A DNA stretch of 64,000 bases, taken from positions 16,538 to 80,537 of the forward strand of contig JAKOXG010000005.1 in assembly GCA_029781115.1 (NCBI GenBank). The letters run 5' to 3'. Of the stretch, positions 16,168-26,000 are shown one piece after another; the stretch's first letter is position 1; the number at the start of each line of letters is the position of its first letter. Both the position numbers and the translations under genes were made by a program. The stretch comes from Candidatus Cloacimonadota bacterium (GTDB taxonomy: Bacteria > Cloacimonadota > Cloacimonadia > Cloacimonadales > Cloacimonadaceae). A model generated the notes under the pieces. That model was not told the DNA's origin. It searched no databases and saw only the letters and a program-made list of their open reading frames with translations.

Positions 16168-17358
16168 TTACTGCTGCTTTGCCTGGCGGGCTTTTTGGAT
16201 GAAGTAACCGATATTACCCAGGATAATGAACACGATGATCATGATATGGGCCACGGATTGAGCGTTCATGCCGATGCGCGCTACTTTAAACTTATAAGGA
16301 ATGTTGTAGGTGAGGCGGTTGAGATCGTTGAAAGCCACATAGCCCAGCTCATCCTTTTGAGCTTCTGTGACCTTGGTGACGTCGATCACAACCTTGCCAT
16401 CTTTCTCTTCTTTGAGACCATCAAAGATGTCCTGTTTTTCAGGATGTTTCGCTACAAACTGTTGATATTCTGCAGGCGTGAATTTAGCCGTATTCTGAGT
16501 GGTGATATTGAGGTATTTCTGGATAGACTCATCCCTCAGGATATCGCTGCTGAAGGAGCGTCCGTGCGGGATCTTGTTGCCATCTTCGTCTACGCCCAGA
16601 TCCAGCGGAGTGCCGGGTTCGCGGTAGGCACCAAAGACGTCGGTGAGCTTTTCATATTCAGCCGCACCCTTGAGCCCGGAAAGCATGCCGATAAACTGTC
16701 CGGTTTGCAGGTAGGGATACATGTCTGCAGCCATCACGGCGGTCACGCCCACGGCGATGTTGAGACCAAACTTGGGTCTGGCATAATAGAGCCACATTCC
16801 ACCGGCGGAGCTACCGGAAAACTCGATCACCAAGTTCAATTCGCTGTAGTTGGTCAGACCTTTCATGATCTCCAGGTTTTCCAGCTTGCGTCCTTCGGCG
16901 TCCGTCTTCACTGCGGCGGCGATGTTGTCTCCCATACCCAAAATGGTAGGCATGGCCAAGGTGCCGGGAATGTAGCCAAAGTTACAGTAGTCCACGCCGG
17001 ATTTGATGTTTGGATACTCTTCTTTCACGGTATTGATGGCGTAGTCGATGATGGGACCTGCGGAAGGCAGCCAGGTGAGCGTAAAGACCTTGATATTGCG
17101 CTCAAAGCAGTGCCTCAGGATGGCCACTTCCATGGGGAAGAGCTCCGGCATCGTGGAGGCATCGTGGTAGAAGCTCAGCAGGATGGCTCTATCCGGCCTG
17201 CCGGCAAAGCTGTCGATAAACTGATACAGGTTTTCTGTAGGTGGCGAGGTGACGTTGTCTGAATTGAAGGGGAAAGCCAGAGGCAGGGCGATGGCCAGAG
17301 CCACCACGATGTAGATCCAACGGCGATCCAACTTTTGAATGCGTTCAAAGAAATTCAT
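16168..17358 (-). CDS. Membrane protein with large soluble domain, in the FN3/DUF6754-like cluster
   Basis: This 396-residue protein has an N-terminal membrane helix (about 15-32, WIYIVVALAIALPLAF), a soluble domain of about 320 residues and a C-terminal helix (about 366-386). The soluble domain contains alternating strand-helix segments (RAILLSFYHDAST; RNIKVFTLTWLP; LNLVIEFSGSSAGGMWLYY), suggesting an alpha/beta fold. With both helices crossing, the domain would be outside the cytosol. The block AVGVTAVMAADMYPYL followed by GQFIGMLSGLKGAAEYEKL loosely resembles the end of the conserved domain of the ~950-residue proteins; this is only an impression. GGAGG precedes the ATG. Unknown function, probable subunit of the cluster's complex. 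Confidence 0.75.
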   Translation of the reverse strand: MNFFERIQKLDRRWIYIVVALAIALPLAFPFNSDNVTSPPTENLYQFIDSFAGRPDRAILLSFYHDASTMPELFPMEVAILRHCFERNIKVFTLTWLPSAGPIIDYAINTVKEEYPNIKSGVDYCNFGYIPGTLAMPTILGMGDNIAAAVKTDAEGRKLENLEIMKGLTNYSELNLVIEFSGSSAGGMWLYYARPKFGLNIAVGVTAVMAADMYPYLQTGQFIGMLSGLKGAAEYEKLTDVFGAYREPGTPLDLGVDEDGNKIPHGRSFSSDILRDESIQKYLNITTQNTAKFTPAEYQQFVAKHPEKQDIFDGLKEEKDGKVVIDVTKVTEAQKDELGYVAFNDLNRLTYNIPYKFKVARIGMNAQSVAHIMIIVFIILGNIGYFIQKARQAKQQ

Positions 17359-17370
17359 TGCATGCCTCCA

Positions 17371-17997
17371 TTAATCTCCGCCCAAGTAAGAGCGTTCGAT
17401 ACCTAACATAATCTTGAGGGTGGTAGCCACCGAGCCCAATCCCACGCCCAGCATGATGCCGCGCTTGGCTGCCAGGTTTGGGACGTCCAAGATCCACTGT
17501 GAGATGGCGGGCAGGTATTTGGAAATCTTCACTCCGATCGGCACCTGTGCCAGCATCACCACGATAGCAGCAGCGAGCAGCACAGTAGCTTCAGCGGAGC
17601 GCGCCCTGAAGGCTTTATAGGCTGCAGAAGCCATATAAAAAGCCAACAGCGAAAACATGGTGGCACTCATGGGCATAGCCATGTTTTCAAACATCCACAT
17701 GTAGAGGCCACCCTTTTGCGTGCCTCCGATGAATCCGGCAAGTGAGGTGGCGATAAAACCTGCAAAGAAGAAGTAACTGTATTGCCATTTGGGTGCACGC
17801 CGCTTGATCTTGGCGGTGTGCATCATGGAAAGGCTAAACACACCCAGGATGATGGCAAAGGGTGCCATCGCCCTTGCCCAGGGCATGTAGAACTTATAGT
17901 AAAAATCGTCGGCCATGACTCTATGGGGTATAAACACCCAGAGGAGCCACACTATTCCTCCGGCGATGACGATGATGAGTGGTATTGTCTTTTTCAT
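17371..17997 (-). CDS. Integral membrane protein, about six segments, in the FN3/DUF6754-like cluster
   Basis: This 208-residue protein has about six hydrophobic segments, including an N-terminal one (PLIIVIAGGIVWLLWVFI) and VLLAAAIVVMLAQVPIGV. I recognise no catalytic or transport motif. The start lies 16 bases after the stop of the 956-residue protein and its stop is 12 bases before the next start, so it is firmly inside the operon. It may pair with the 200-residue membrane protein of the same cluster. Function unknown. Confidence 0.75.
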   Translation of the reverse strand: MKKTIPLIIVIAGGIVWLLWVFIPHRVMADDFYYKFYMPWARAMAPFAIILGVFSLSMMHTAKIKRRAPKWQYSYFFFAGFIATSLAGFIGGTQKGGLYMWMFENMAMPMSATMFSLLAFYMASAAYKAFRARSAEATVLLAAAIVVMLAQVPIGVKISKYLPAISQWILDVPNLAAKRGIMLGVGLGSVATTLKIMLGIERSYLGGD

Positions 17998-18013
17998 AAT
18001 GATTGATCCTCTA

Positions 18014-20884
18014 TTACTTGGTAGGGAGAATATTCAGTAGAGTCATTACCTGGAAGCTGGAGAGCAGGGAGCCCACAAGCACCAAGAACACGATAATGAT
18101 CTTGAAATAGTCCTGAGCCTTCAAGGTGCCCAGCAGCATGGGTTCACGGTTCAGATAAGCACCGGCGGCGTAAAGCTCTTCGCCGATCAATGTATAGTCA
18201 CATGTGGTGATGAAGAAGGGAATCTGAGTCACGGAGTCTGTGCCGGCGATCTGCACTGCACCCACCGTGTTTCCGGTCTCGGTCATCAGCAACGCTTCCG
18301 CCGAGAAGTAGCCCAGGAAGAAGTTGGTCGCCATCTTTTCACGGATCATGATTCCATTCACGGCAGCCACATAGGCAAATTGGGAGTTGGTAAGGTAGAA
18401 GATGTTGTTTTTGTCGTAGGTATCGGGTCTGCCCACGCTGTAGTGGGATTCTCTCACGATTTCCTGCACGATGGGCAGCACGATGTAGTCATAACACGGC
18501 ACGATCATCTTGGTATCATATTCTGCCGCTTTTCTGGCCACCTGAGAGATGATGCTCATAGAGGCAAGTGTCGCCACGTCTGAAAGGCCACCATGACCCA
18601 TACAATAGAGCATCGGGCGTCCCATCTCGGTGGCGCGGCCCACGGCGTTGTCTATCTCATCCAATCCCGCAATGGGGCGGACGTAGAGCTTTCTACCACT
18701 CTTGGCCATAGTCACAAAGGCCACTACCAAAGCACCGTAGACAATCACGGCGATCAGCGTCACAAACTTATCCGTGGCAAACCAGTTGGAGATGGGGAAG
18801 TAGAAGTTTGGCTCTTCCTTTTCGTTGAGGTCCAGATCCCCTTCGGTATACAAGCCCCTGGTATCCGTCTTCACCACGCGGTAGTTGTGCTGACGGCTTT
18901 CCGGCTCTCTGATCTTGGCGATGAAGGCCGTCCAGGCGCGCTGGCCTTTGCGCTTCAAGGCTTCGATCACGTTCTCGTTTGTATCATAGAGCTTCACTTG
19001 CTTTTCCAGTGCATCCACCTTGGCCTGCAGTTGAGGTTTGAGGCTATCTGATGCGGCAGCCACCTGTCCTTTGAGCTCGGCCAGCTCTTTCTTGCTTTCA
19101 TCCATCTGCTTGAGGGCTTCGTCTCTGAAGATATTGAGGCTGATGCGGGTGTCGTTTTCCACATCGTAGGTAAAGTCTATCTCAGGCGAGACGAGCGCAT
19201 AAGCGCTTCTGGATTCGCCAGGTTTGAGCTTTCTCACAAAGCGTTTGCCATTCATGTAGGTATGCAGGTCGATGCCTTTGACAAAGCTGAAGCCATAGAC
19301 GCCCCGGCCCACCGTGGAGGGGTAAGGAACGTTGACGTCCAGGTTGTTGTCAAAGCAGGTGTTGTTTTTCAAGGTCATATACATGGGCGAGCTGATGCCG
19401 CGTCTGTAGACCACGTTTTGGATCTTGGACACTTCCACGCCATTGCGCCAGAGCTCTTTGGTGGGCATTAAGGTCATCATGCCTTCATCCCAAACGAGTT
19501 CCTGCTCCAAGGCATAGGACTTGCGGTCTACCTTCTTGCCTTCCATGGTGATGCGCACCCTGAAGCCCTTGCGGTAATCATAATCCTTGGGCACGTTGAT
19601 GTTGAAGCTCATATCCTGATAAAACTCTTTTATCGTGGCAAATGGCTTGCTCTCACCCAGCTTGGTAAATTCAAAATAGAGGTTTTTCACATCCTGAGTG
19701 TCGGTCTTATTGAGCTGATAGTTTACCTTCAGCCTGGTGTTTTCCCGATCCAGCGATGAAGTCTTGGTGATGAAGACGATCGGGTGATCCCAGATCACGC
19801 AGAGGCGGTCTCCCTTGTCGTTGGGCTTGTCTTCCACGTAGAAGGTGGGCTTTTCAGGCAGATAGCTGCTGTCCAGCATCCTGGGTGTTGATATGGCAGA
19901 GAAGGCGGTGCCTTCACGGTTCATCAGCTCGATCACAAACTGCGCATTTTCCGGGATGCCATCCGGCATGGGCACCGTCTTATAGGCCGGCAGTGCACCA
20001 CCGCCCACGGGGCCTGCCGTAACGGGACGCAGGTAGGCGCTGCGCTGCTCAGGATTGTCTTTCACGCTCTCCCAAGCTTCCGCACCGATGCCGCTTACCA
20101 AGTAGATCTGATACTGCAGGATGTTGTCCTTGATCGTGGGATATTCCCACTCAAAGCGCAACTCCTTGGTATCGCTGAGCCACACGCTATGAAGCGCAGC
20201 TGCCGCTTCCGGCGCATTGGCCACCGGGCTGCCGGAAACCACAGGCGCAGGATCCTGGAATCTGCTGCGCTCATCCACCGCAACCACGCTGTAATAGTAA
20301 GTGTTACCGGGTGCCAGCGAAGCAAACAAACTCTGATGCTTGAATTTGAAGCCGGCATAGGCGGTGCTGTCAGCCTCATCGGCAGAATAGACCTTTTGGC
20401 CCTTCTTGTAGAAGGCGCTCCTATCCACCGAGGAAAAGATGCTGAAATTCTCAGACAACCTGGCTGCAAGCTCCATATCTCGCGGAATCCGGCGATACAG
20501 GGGGCTGCCCGGCTTCTGCTGCTTCTCTTGCCTCAGCTTGCCCGGCGAGGTGAGATCGATAAACTCTCCATAACCGCTATCATAAAAATACATCCTGTCA
20601 CCGGCAAAACCTGTCTTTGGGTTCACCGGCACAGCCTGAGTAAAAAACAGGGTATCGGGATGAACACCGCGGTAAACGCGATATTCAATGATGCGTTTGG
20701 AGCGGTGCAAAGGCTTCCAGCTCACGATCAAGCCGGAACCATCATCGGATGGCAGGTCCTCAACCTTGAGGTCATCCACCACATTTCGCCCTGAAGCCGG
20801 GTCTTTGCTCGCTATGCTCAACCCGAGGGCTACTGCAAAAGCAAGCAATAACGTCAACTTCAGCAGTCGATTAGACAGTCTCAT
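18014..20884 (-). CDS. Membrane-anchored FN3-like protein with conserved cytosolic domain (paralogue 1, DUF6754-like)
   Basis: This 956-residue first gene of the cluster has a signal peptide (about 1-26), an FN3-like module (DDGSGLIVSWKPLHRSKRI near 45), further beta-rich exported sequence, a strongly charged probable coiled coil (about 580-650), a membrane helix (about 702-725), the conserved cytosolic domain and a last helix (about 925-950). In the cytosolic domain the blocks RPIAGLDEIDNAVGRATEMG, SAEALLMTETGNTVGAVQIA and ITTCDYTLIGEELYAAGAYL match the 12648-15488 paralogue almost position by position. The exported parts diverge much more. GGAG precedes the ATG, and a TTGACA box lies about 70 bases upstream. 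It is a probable scaffold or sensor of a five-protein membrane complex; no known function. Confidence 0.8.
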   Translation of the reverse strand: MRLSNRLLKLTLLLAFAVALGLSIASKDPASGRNVVDDLKVEDLPSDDGSGLIVSWKPLHRSKRIIEYRVYRGVHPDTLFFTQAVPVNPKTGFAGDRMYFYDSGYGEFIDLTSPGKLRQEKQQKPGSPLYRRIPRDMELAARLSENFSIFSSVDRSAFYKKGQKVYSADEADSTAYAGFKFKHQSLFASLAPGNTYYYSVVAVDERSRFQDPAPVVSGSPVANAPEAAAALHSVWLSDTKELRFEWEYPTIKDNILQYQIYLVSGIGAEAWESVKDNPEQRSAYLRPVTAGPVGGGALPAYKTVPMPDGIPENAQFVIELMNREGTAFSAISTPRMLDSSYLPEKPTFYVEDKPNDKGDRLCVIWDHPIVFITKTSSLDRENTRLKVNYQLNKTDTQDVKNLYFEFTKLGESKPFATIKEFYQDMSFNINVPKDYDYRKGFRVRITMEGKKVDRKSYALEQELVWDEGMMTLMPTKELWRNGVEVSKIQNVVYRRGISSPMYMTLKNNTCFDNNLDVNVPYPSTVGRGVYGFSFVKGIDLHTYMNGKRFVRKLKPGESRSAYALVSPEIDFTYDVENDTRISLNIFRDEALKQMDESKKELAELKGQVAAASDSLKPQLQAKVDALEKQVKLYDTNENVIEALKRKGQRAWTAFIAKIREPESRQHNYRVVKTDTRGLYTEGDLDLNEKEEPNFYFPISNWFATDKFVTLIAVIVYGALVVAFVTMAKSGRKLYVRPIAGLDEIDNAVGRATEMGRPMLYCMGHGGLSDVATLASMSIISQVARKAAEYDTKMIVPCYDYIVLPIVQEIVRESHYSVGRPDTYDKNNIFYLTNSQFAYVAAVNGIMIREKMATNFFLGYFSAEALLMTETGNTVGAVQIAGTDSVTQIPFFITTCDYTLIGEELYAAGAYLNREPMLLGTLKAQDYFKIIIVFLVLVGSLLSSFQVMTLLNILPTK

Positions 20885-20952
20885 ATGCTATCTCCATTCT
20901 GGATATTATTATTTATCATGGTTCAAAGCATATCCCTTAGAAGAGCGTTTAT

Positions 20953-20958
20953 TGTCAA
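20953..20958 (-). promoter_or_regulatory. Possible -35 box (TTGACA) for the membrane cluster
   Basis: A perfect TTGACA on the minus strand stands 69 bases before the start at 20884. A -10 is uncertain: GGATAT at 17 bases or GATATG at 18. The 20885-21357 gap otherwise holds the divergent promoter and operator of the S24 repressor; 20990-21260 shows nothing recognisable. Confidence 0.45.
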
Positions 20959-21270
20959 TCACTTTTTTTGATTATTCGTGTTTAAACACCCATTTTCCCC
21001 ATGGATAAAGCACCATATCCTTACCTTTTAGCTTCCGATTTTACCCTGAATATTCCCATCCATATCCGCCACCTTTTTCATGACCCTTTTACCCGCTCAA
21101 GACCTCGTGCGCCTGTCCCTGCCCCAACCGCTGCATCAATCACAGCCCTACCCGGATTGAAGTGTTACTTCCAAGTTCCAACCGCCCAATCCTCCGCATA
21201 CACTCCCAGCCTGACTCCCTACCCCTGTAAGCTTTGGACACATTTATTAAAGTAATGGTAAAAATAGTGC

Positions 21271-21299
21271 TTGACAAAAAGCTGGACATGAGTTACTTT
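21271..21299 (+). promoter_or_regulatory. Promoter of the XRE/S24 repressor gene
   Basis: TTGACA at 21271-21276 is followed by a 17-base spacer and TACTTT at 21294-21299, a weak -10. The start codon is 59 bases further on. The -10 overlaps the palindrome at 21291-21322. Confidence 0.6.
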
Positions 21300-21322
21300 G
21301 GTTTCAGTAATTCAGAATAACT
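21291..21322. promoter_or_regulatory. Candidate operator (interrupted palindrome) of the S24 repressor
   Basis: The half-sites AGTTACTTTG (21291-21300) and the reverse complement of 21313-21322, AGTTATTCTG, agree at 8 of 10 positions around a 12-base centre. It covers the -10 and the presumed transcription start, the usual position for autorepression by CI/LexA-type dimers. Confidence 0.5.
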
Positions 21323-21357
21323 AAAAGGAACACCCGTTTTTTTACCAAGGAGGAACA

Positions 21358-22083
21358 ATGACTGGAGAAAGACTAAAAGCCGTAAGAAAAAAGCTCGGGC
21401 TCAACCAACAAGACTTCGGCTCGGCATTGAAGATCAACGCTTCCGCTATCTCACAGATGGAAAACAACCGCATCAAACCGTCTCTGGACACACTTCTGCT
21501 CTTGAGCAAACACTTCAGGGTAGACCTGCACTGGCTGATCACCGGCAAAGGCGACATGTTTATGGACACTGAAGAAAAACGCACCAACGATGCCAACCGC
21601 AGCCTCAACAAACTCAAGGCCTTCATCAACGATGAACTCCTGAACATCGTCAAGGTAAAGGAAAGCAACATCAACGCCGAAGCCTTTGACCTGCCCGTGA
21701 TGGGCGAAATCGCCGCCGGACCCGCCGTCGAGACCAACGACGCCGTCCTGGATGTCGTCAGCATCAGACGCAGCATGCTCAAAGGCAACATCACCGAATA
21801 TGTCTGCCTCAGAGTCAATGGCCACAGCATGGAACCCGATATCCACAACAACGACGTCGTCATCATCCGCAAAAGCAACGACTGGGAACGCCTCCAAGGA
21901 CGTATCTGCGCCGTGCGCATCGATGGCAGCATCACTCTCAAAAAACTTAGCATGGATGACAAACGCAAGCTCATCATCCTGCTGCCCATCAATGAAAGCT
22001 TTGCCCCCATCGTGATCGACCCTGACGACCACGAAGACCTCGGCATGATCGGCTATTTGCACTATCTCTACAGAAAGCTGTAA
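21358..22083 (+). CDS. CI/LexA-like transcriptional repressor (XRE HTH plus S24 peptidase)
   Basis: This 241-residue protein has an N-terminal XRE helix-turn-helix (about 5-65; LGLNQQDFGSALKINASAIS) and a C-terminal S24 autoprotease domain. The self-cleavage dipeptide is probably A120-G121 (GEIAAGPA), the catalytic serine S157 (GHSMEPD) and the lysine K195 (ITLKKL). Such proteins repress their targets until RecA-ssDNA or another signal triggers self-cleavage. A strong AAGGAGG precedes the ATG. No phage gene is nearby, so this may be a resident stress regulator. It is divergent from the membrane cluster and has a candidate operator in its own promoter. Whether it also controls the cluster is unknown. 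Confidence 0.9.
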   Translation: MTGERLKAVRKKLGLNQQDFGSALKINASAISQMENNRIKPSLDTLLLLSKHFRVDLHWLITGKGDMFMDTEEKRTNDANRSLNKLKAFINDELLNIVKVKESNINAEAFDLPVMGEIAAGPAVETNDAVLDVVSIRRSMLKGNITEYVCLRVNGHSMEPDIHNNDVVIIRKSNDWERLQGRICAVRIDGSITLKKLSMDDKRKLIILLPINESFAPIVIDPDDHEDLGMIGYLHYLYRKL

Positions 22084-22100
22084 CTGAGCTATCTTTTAGC

Positions 22101-22144
22101 GGGAGAGCACTGCCACCCACTCACCGGCAAGGCTCTCCCTTTTT
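22101..22144 (+). terminator. Rho-independent terminator of the S24 repressor gene
   Basis: Stem GGGAGAGC / GCTCTCCC (22101-22108 with 22132-22139... arms of 8 bases) with a 23-base loop is followed by TTTTT, starting 18 bases after the stop codon. Confidence 0.8.
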
Positions 22145-22229
22145 CTTGCCCACTGATTTTAGCTTTATCTTCTGCTGCCATTCAATAAGTTTTCCCAGCC
22201 CAAAACCTCCGGCAAAGCCAGCTGGAAAA

Positions 22230-22560
22230 ACCTTCCTTTTGTGGCTCGATATTGTTTGCATAAACCGGTATTCCACGCAAATATTGACTTTTCACCCCGA
22301 TTGACCGCCCACCAAAAGCTACTTTTTCTTCCACTTGGCTCCTGCTCCTAACTGCCTGCTTTTCTACTCGTTACTCGCTCGAGGAGCAGGAGAGCAGCAG
22401 GGGCGGAGTTGGCAAGCCGCATGGAATCGGCATTTGAGGGGTATCGAAAAGGGCAGTTTCTCTTAACCTGTTAATATAGCATGGTCAAATATTGATTTTT
22501 AGCCGGCTTTATCCGGCTTCCCACCTCACCACCATGGGCGATGCTTATCCCAACCCCTTC
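22230..22560 (+). repeat. Dispersed intergenic repeat, copy 2 of 3
   Basis: This copy has the best internal hairpin: CTCCTGCTCCT near 22340 can pair with AGGAGCAGGAG near 22382-22392 across a 42-base loop. The core 22349-22440 matches copies at 6981 and 47059. TGGCTCGAT at its left edge resembles half of the sigma-54 site but has the wrong spacing to a TTTGCA downstream. Confidence 0.8.
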
Positions 22561-22640
22561 AAACAAGTCAACAGCTCCCCAGCGCGAATATGACCAAGAA
22601 AATGGTTATCGTGAAATAAAGTCTTTTAAAGACGCACAAA

Positions 22641-22665
22641 AGCCCCGGGACATCTCGGGGTTTTT
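22641..22665 (+). terminator. Rho-independent terminator without an assigned gene
   Basis: A GCCCCGGGA / TCTCGGGG hairpin is followed by TTTTT on the plus strand. The S24 gene already has its own terminator 500 bases upstream, so this one belongs either to a read-through transcript or to an unannotated transcript from repeat copy 2. Confidence 0.7.
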
Positions 22666-22670
22666 CCTTG

Positions 22671-22695
22671 TACGGGCGGTTGCTATACCGCCGGA
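22671..22695. repeat. REP-like GC hairpin (ACGGGCGGT...ACCGCC)
   Basis: The motif ACGGGCGGTTGCTATACCGCC forms a short hairpin. Related sequences lie at 28003, 36539 and 58150. In all cases they are intergenic and close to gene ends. Confidence 0.5.
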
Positions 22696-22754
22696 GAAGT
22701 TCTCCAGTAAGGCTAACTGGTTCTATCCATCTGATTCCAAAAGCACTATTTAGC

Positions 22755-22782
22755 TTGACAAATATCCACACATTATTATAGT
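22755..22782 (+). promoter_or_regulatory. Promoter of the 1636-residue secreted protein gene
   Basis: TTGACA (22755-22760), 16-base spacer, TATAGT (22777-22782; 5/6 to consensus). The predicted leader to the ATG at 23028 is about 240 bases; I could not recognise a riboswitch in it. Confidence 0.7.
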
Positions 22783-23027
22783 GTGCCCGTGAACAAAGGG
22801 TGGTGGTGCCATCATCTTTTATTAGTGGATGAGTGGGCTCACGCCGCATATTTATACCACGCAGCGCAGGGTGAAACACCATGAATTACGGGTTCTTCGG
22901 CCAACCGGCAAATTCCAGGGGCAAGACTTCTTGTCCTCGAAGGGGTCGTATGCCCATATTTACCCCAACGCTGCATCCCCAACCCTTCAACCCTATTAAA
23001 ATCAAACTGAATGAGGAGACATCTACT

Positions 23028-26000
23028 ATGAAAAGTCGTTTTGCATTTATCCTGCTGCTGGCCCTGATGCTGAGCGTCTTCAGTATCGGCAATGCAGCAA
23101 CCGTGCAGATTGGCAGTGGAAGCGGGTCTACCGGATACCTTCCGTTATCTGGCTCATACGCCTACAGTTACACTCAGCAAATCTATACCCAAGAACAGGT
23201 CAACTGTGCCGGAACCATCACCAAAATCCGCTTCTATTACGTTTCAGGCACGATCGACAACAACAAGGATTTGACCATCTACTTGGGACACACGCAGAAA
23301 GATACTTTTTCCAGCACCGGCGATTGGGTTGTTTATTCAGACCTCACGCAGGTATTCAGCGGCGATGTGTCGTCTCTGATGCCTGCATCGACCTACGCCT
23401 GGATGGAGATCACGCTTTCTACTCCCTTTGCCTACAACAACATCGACAACCTGGTGCTTGCAGTTGATGAAAACACCCCTGACAGTGGAAATATGAGCTG
23501 GGGTGCCTTTACCAGCGGGAGCAGCACCGGTATCTACTATCGGGACAATACCACCAATCCTGATCCCAGCAATCCACCTTATGCAAATGGAAGGACAAAC
23601 ATCATTAACCGCATCCAATTGGAGATCACAGCCACCGCAGCACCTCTGGCCCCCACACTTGTATCCCCTGCAGATGGTGCTTATGCTTTTGATACCCACA
23701 GTCTGAGCTGGGCTTCGACGGTTGGAAGTGCCGGTGTGACCGGCTATGACGTCTACCTTGACGGCAACCTCGTAAGCAGCAACCAGACAGAGACCTCCTA
23801 TCCACTCAGCCCCACGAAGGGACTGGGACAGCACACTTGGTATGTGGTGGCGCGCAACGAGCTTGGTGCTTCACCTGCGTCTGAGACCCGGACTTTTGAG
23901 CTTGTAGAGCCGGTGTTCATCGGCAACCAGAGTTACCTCAGACAAACCCCTTTCAACGCTTACAACAGCTATGGACGCTCCCTGGCGCTCTATACCTCTG
24001 CTCAGATCGGGCAGGTGGGTCAAATCAGTGGCTTGGGTTGGTATGTATACACCCCCGGTCATGCCTCAATCCCTTACAAGGTATATATCAAACCCACCAC
24101 CGCTGAAGAGGTTGCGCCCATGACCTGGAATGCTTTCACCGCGGAGGCTACTCTGGTGAAAGAAGGAAGCTACAGCTTCGACAGACAGGGCTGGCATACT
24201 TTAACACTGGATACGCCATTCACTTTCAGCGGTGACAACCTGCTCATCGGCGTGGAAGCCAACTTTGGTGGCAATGGAGCCGGAAGCGGCGGCTATCCCA
24301 GCTTCTATCATTCTTCTTGCAGTGCAGGTTTACATCAATATTGGCATTCAAACAGTGCTCCTCCCACAGGTGACGGAACCCCGATCACATATTTGCCCAA
24401 CCTGGCAGTGATCATGGCACCTGTTGCTGCTGAGCCCTCGTTTGTGCTCAGCCCCACAGAGTGGAATTACGGCCCCACGATCATCACCATCACAAGCTCG
24501 CGAACCTTCAGCGTGGGTAATGTGGGCGATGGAACTCTCAATATCACCGGCATCAGCCCCATATCCGACGGGTTTTTCACCCTTGTGGATGCGCCTGAAT
24601 TCCCTGTGGCTTTGACCTTTGGACAAACGGCCTCCTTCACCATCAATTATACTCCCACCGCCGTTGGCAATCATAGCGGCACCTTCACCATCTCGCATGC
24701 AGATAGCACGGCAGATCTCACGGTGAGCGGCGAATGTTTTGATCCCACCATCCATAATTATCCCTACACGGAAGGCTTTGAAACGGGACAGGCGCACGAC
24801 ACACCCGTGCAAAATTGGCTGCAGATTCTGGATAATGGCAAGACTAACTATTGGATGGCCAACTCCGGCTATAGTGACCAAAACCGTAGCCCACGCAGTG
24901 GTGAATTCAACGCTTTCCTGAAGTGGGACAGCAACGCCTGGCTGATAAAACCCTTCCAGATGCAGGCGGATCAATCCTACGACGTGGAAGTGTGGGCGAG
25001 ACAAAGCGTGAGCACTCCCGCATATGCCAAACTGGCGCTGTACTACGGTACAGAAGGTTCCATCGCCGCCATGACCAACACCATAGTTGCTCAAACCGGG
25101 ATCGTCAGCGGAGATTACCAAAAGCTGAAAGGCAGCTTCACGCCTGCCGAAAGTGGAGTTTACTGGATCGGCATCCATGGTCTGACCTCCAACTCAACCT
25201 GGTATATCAGCATCGATGACCTCTCGGTGCAGCACACACCGGTAAATCCTGTCTTTACCCACACTCCTGATGCTATCGGCTTTGGCTCCATTTACGCCAA
25301 TACAACCACAGAATATCAGGATATCACCGTGACCAACACCGCCGGCGGCACGCTGAATCTGACTGCGGCGGACATCAGCATCACAGGCCCGGGTGCGGCG
25401 ATGTTTGAGATCGATCCCACTGGCCTGCCTCTGGCTCTCACTGCCGACCAGAGTGGCGTCATCCCGGTGCGCTACAACCCCACTGTTACAGGCAAACACA
25501 ACGCTACCCTGCAGATGGCTTTTGCAGGAACCAACCATGAGGTCGCCTTGAGCGGCAGGGCGGTGGACGAGAATGCCCTCTTTGAGAGCTTTGAGGACAC
25601 CGAGTTCCCGCCGCCCGAGTGGCATGGCAACTGGAGCCGCAACACCAGCCAAGCTCAACACGGAAGCGCATCCGCCTATAAATACGGTCATTACCTCAAC
25701 CAATATGTGCTCAGCACACCCATGCTCATTATTGAAGATGACAGCATGCTCGACTTCTGGGCTTGCTGCGCCAATAGTGCCGGCATCCTTCAGGTGGTAT
25801 ATTCTTCAGATAGAACCAACTGGATTCAGATTGGCGCTAACATCACCTTTGCCGAAAGCAATACCTGGTACTATCACGAGATAGATCTCAGCTTCCTGAG
25901 CGGCACCAATTACTACCTCGGCCTGCGCACCGGTTTGGTCAGTTACTGTGCTTACTATGTGGATATGGTGGTTGGGCCGGAAGTCGCTCCCCTCCCGCCT

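Noticed and set aside
21358..22083. Prophage remnant around the CI-like repressor
   Set aside because: No integrase, structural, lysis or replication gene and no attachment-site duplication is visible on either side.
22235..22265. Fourth sigma-54-like site (TGGCTCGATATTGTTTGCA, plus strand)
   Set aside because: The first half matches but GG and GC are 13 bases apart instead of 10, and the next plus-strand gene starts about 780 bases downstream behind its own TTGACA/TATAGT promoter.
22881..23027. 49-residue N-terminal extension of the large secreted protein
   Set aside because: The extension is unlike a signal peptide. ATG 23028 has GAGGAG and a proper signal peptide directly after it.
22789..23027. 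Riboswitch in the ~240-base leader of the 1636-residue gene
   Set aside because: I compared it by eye with cyclic-di-GMP, cobalamin and hammerhead-type cores; only a small GGTGAAACACC hairpin was seen, which is not diagnostic.
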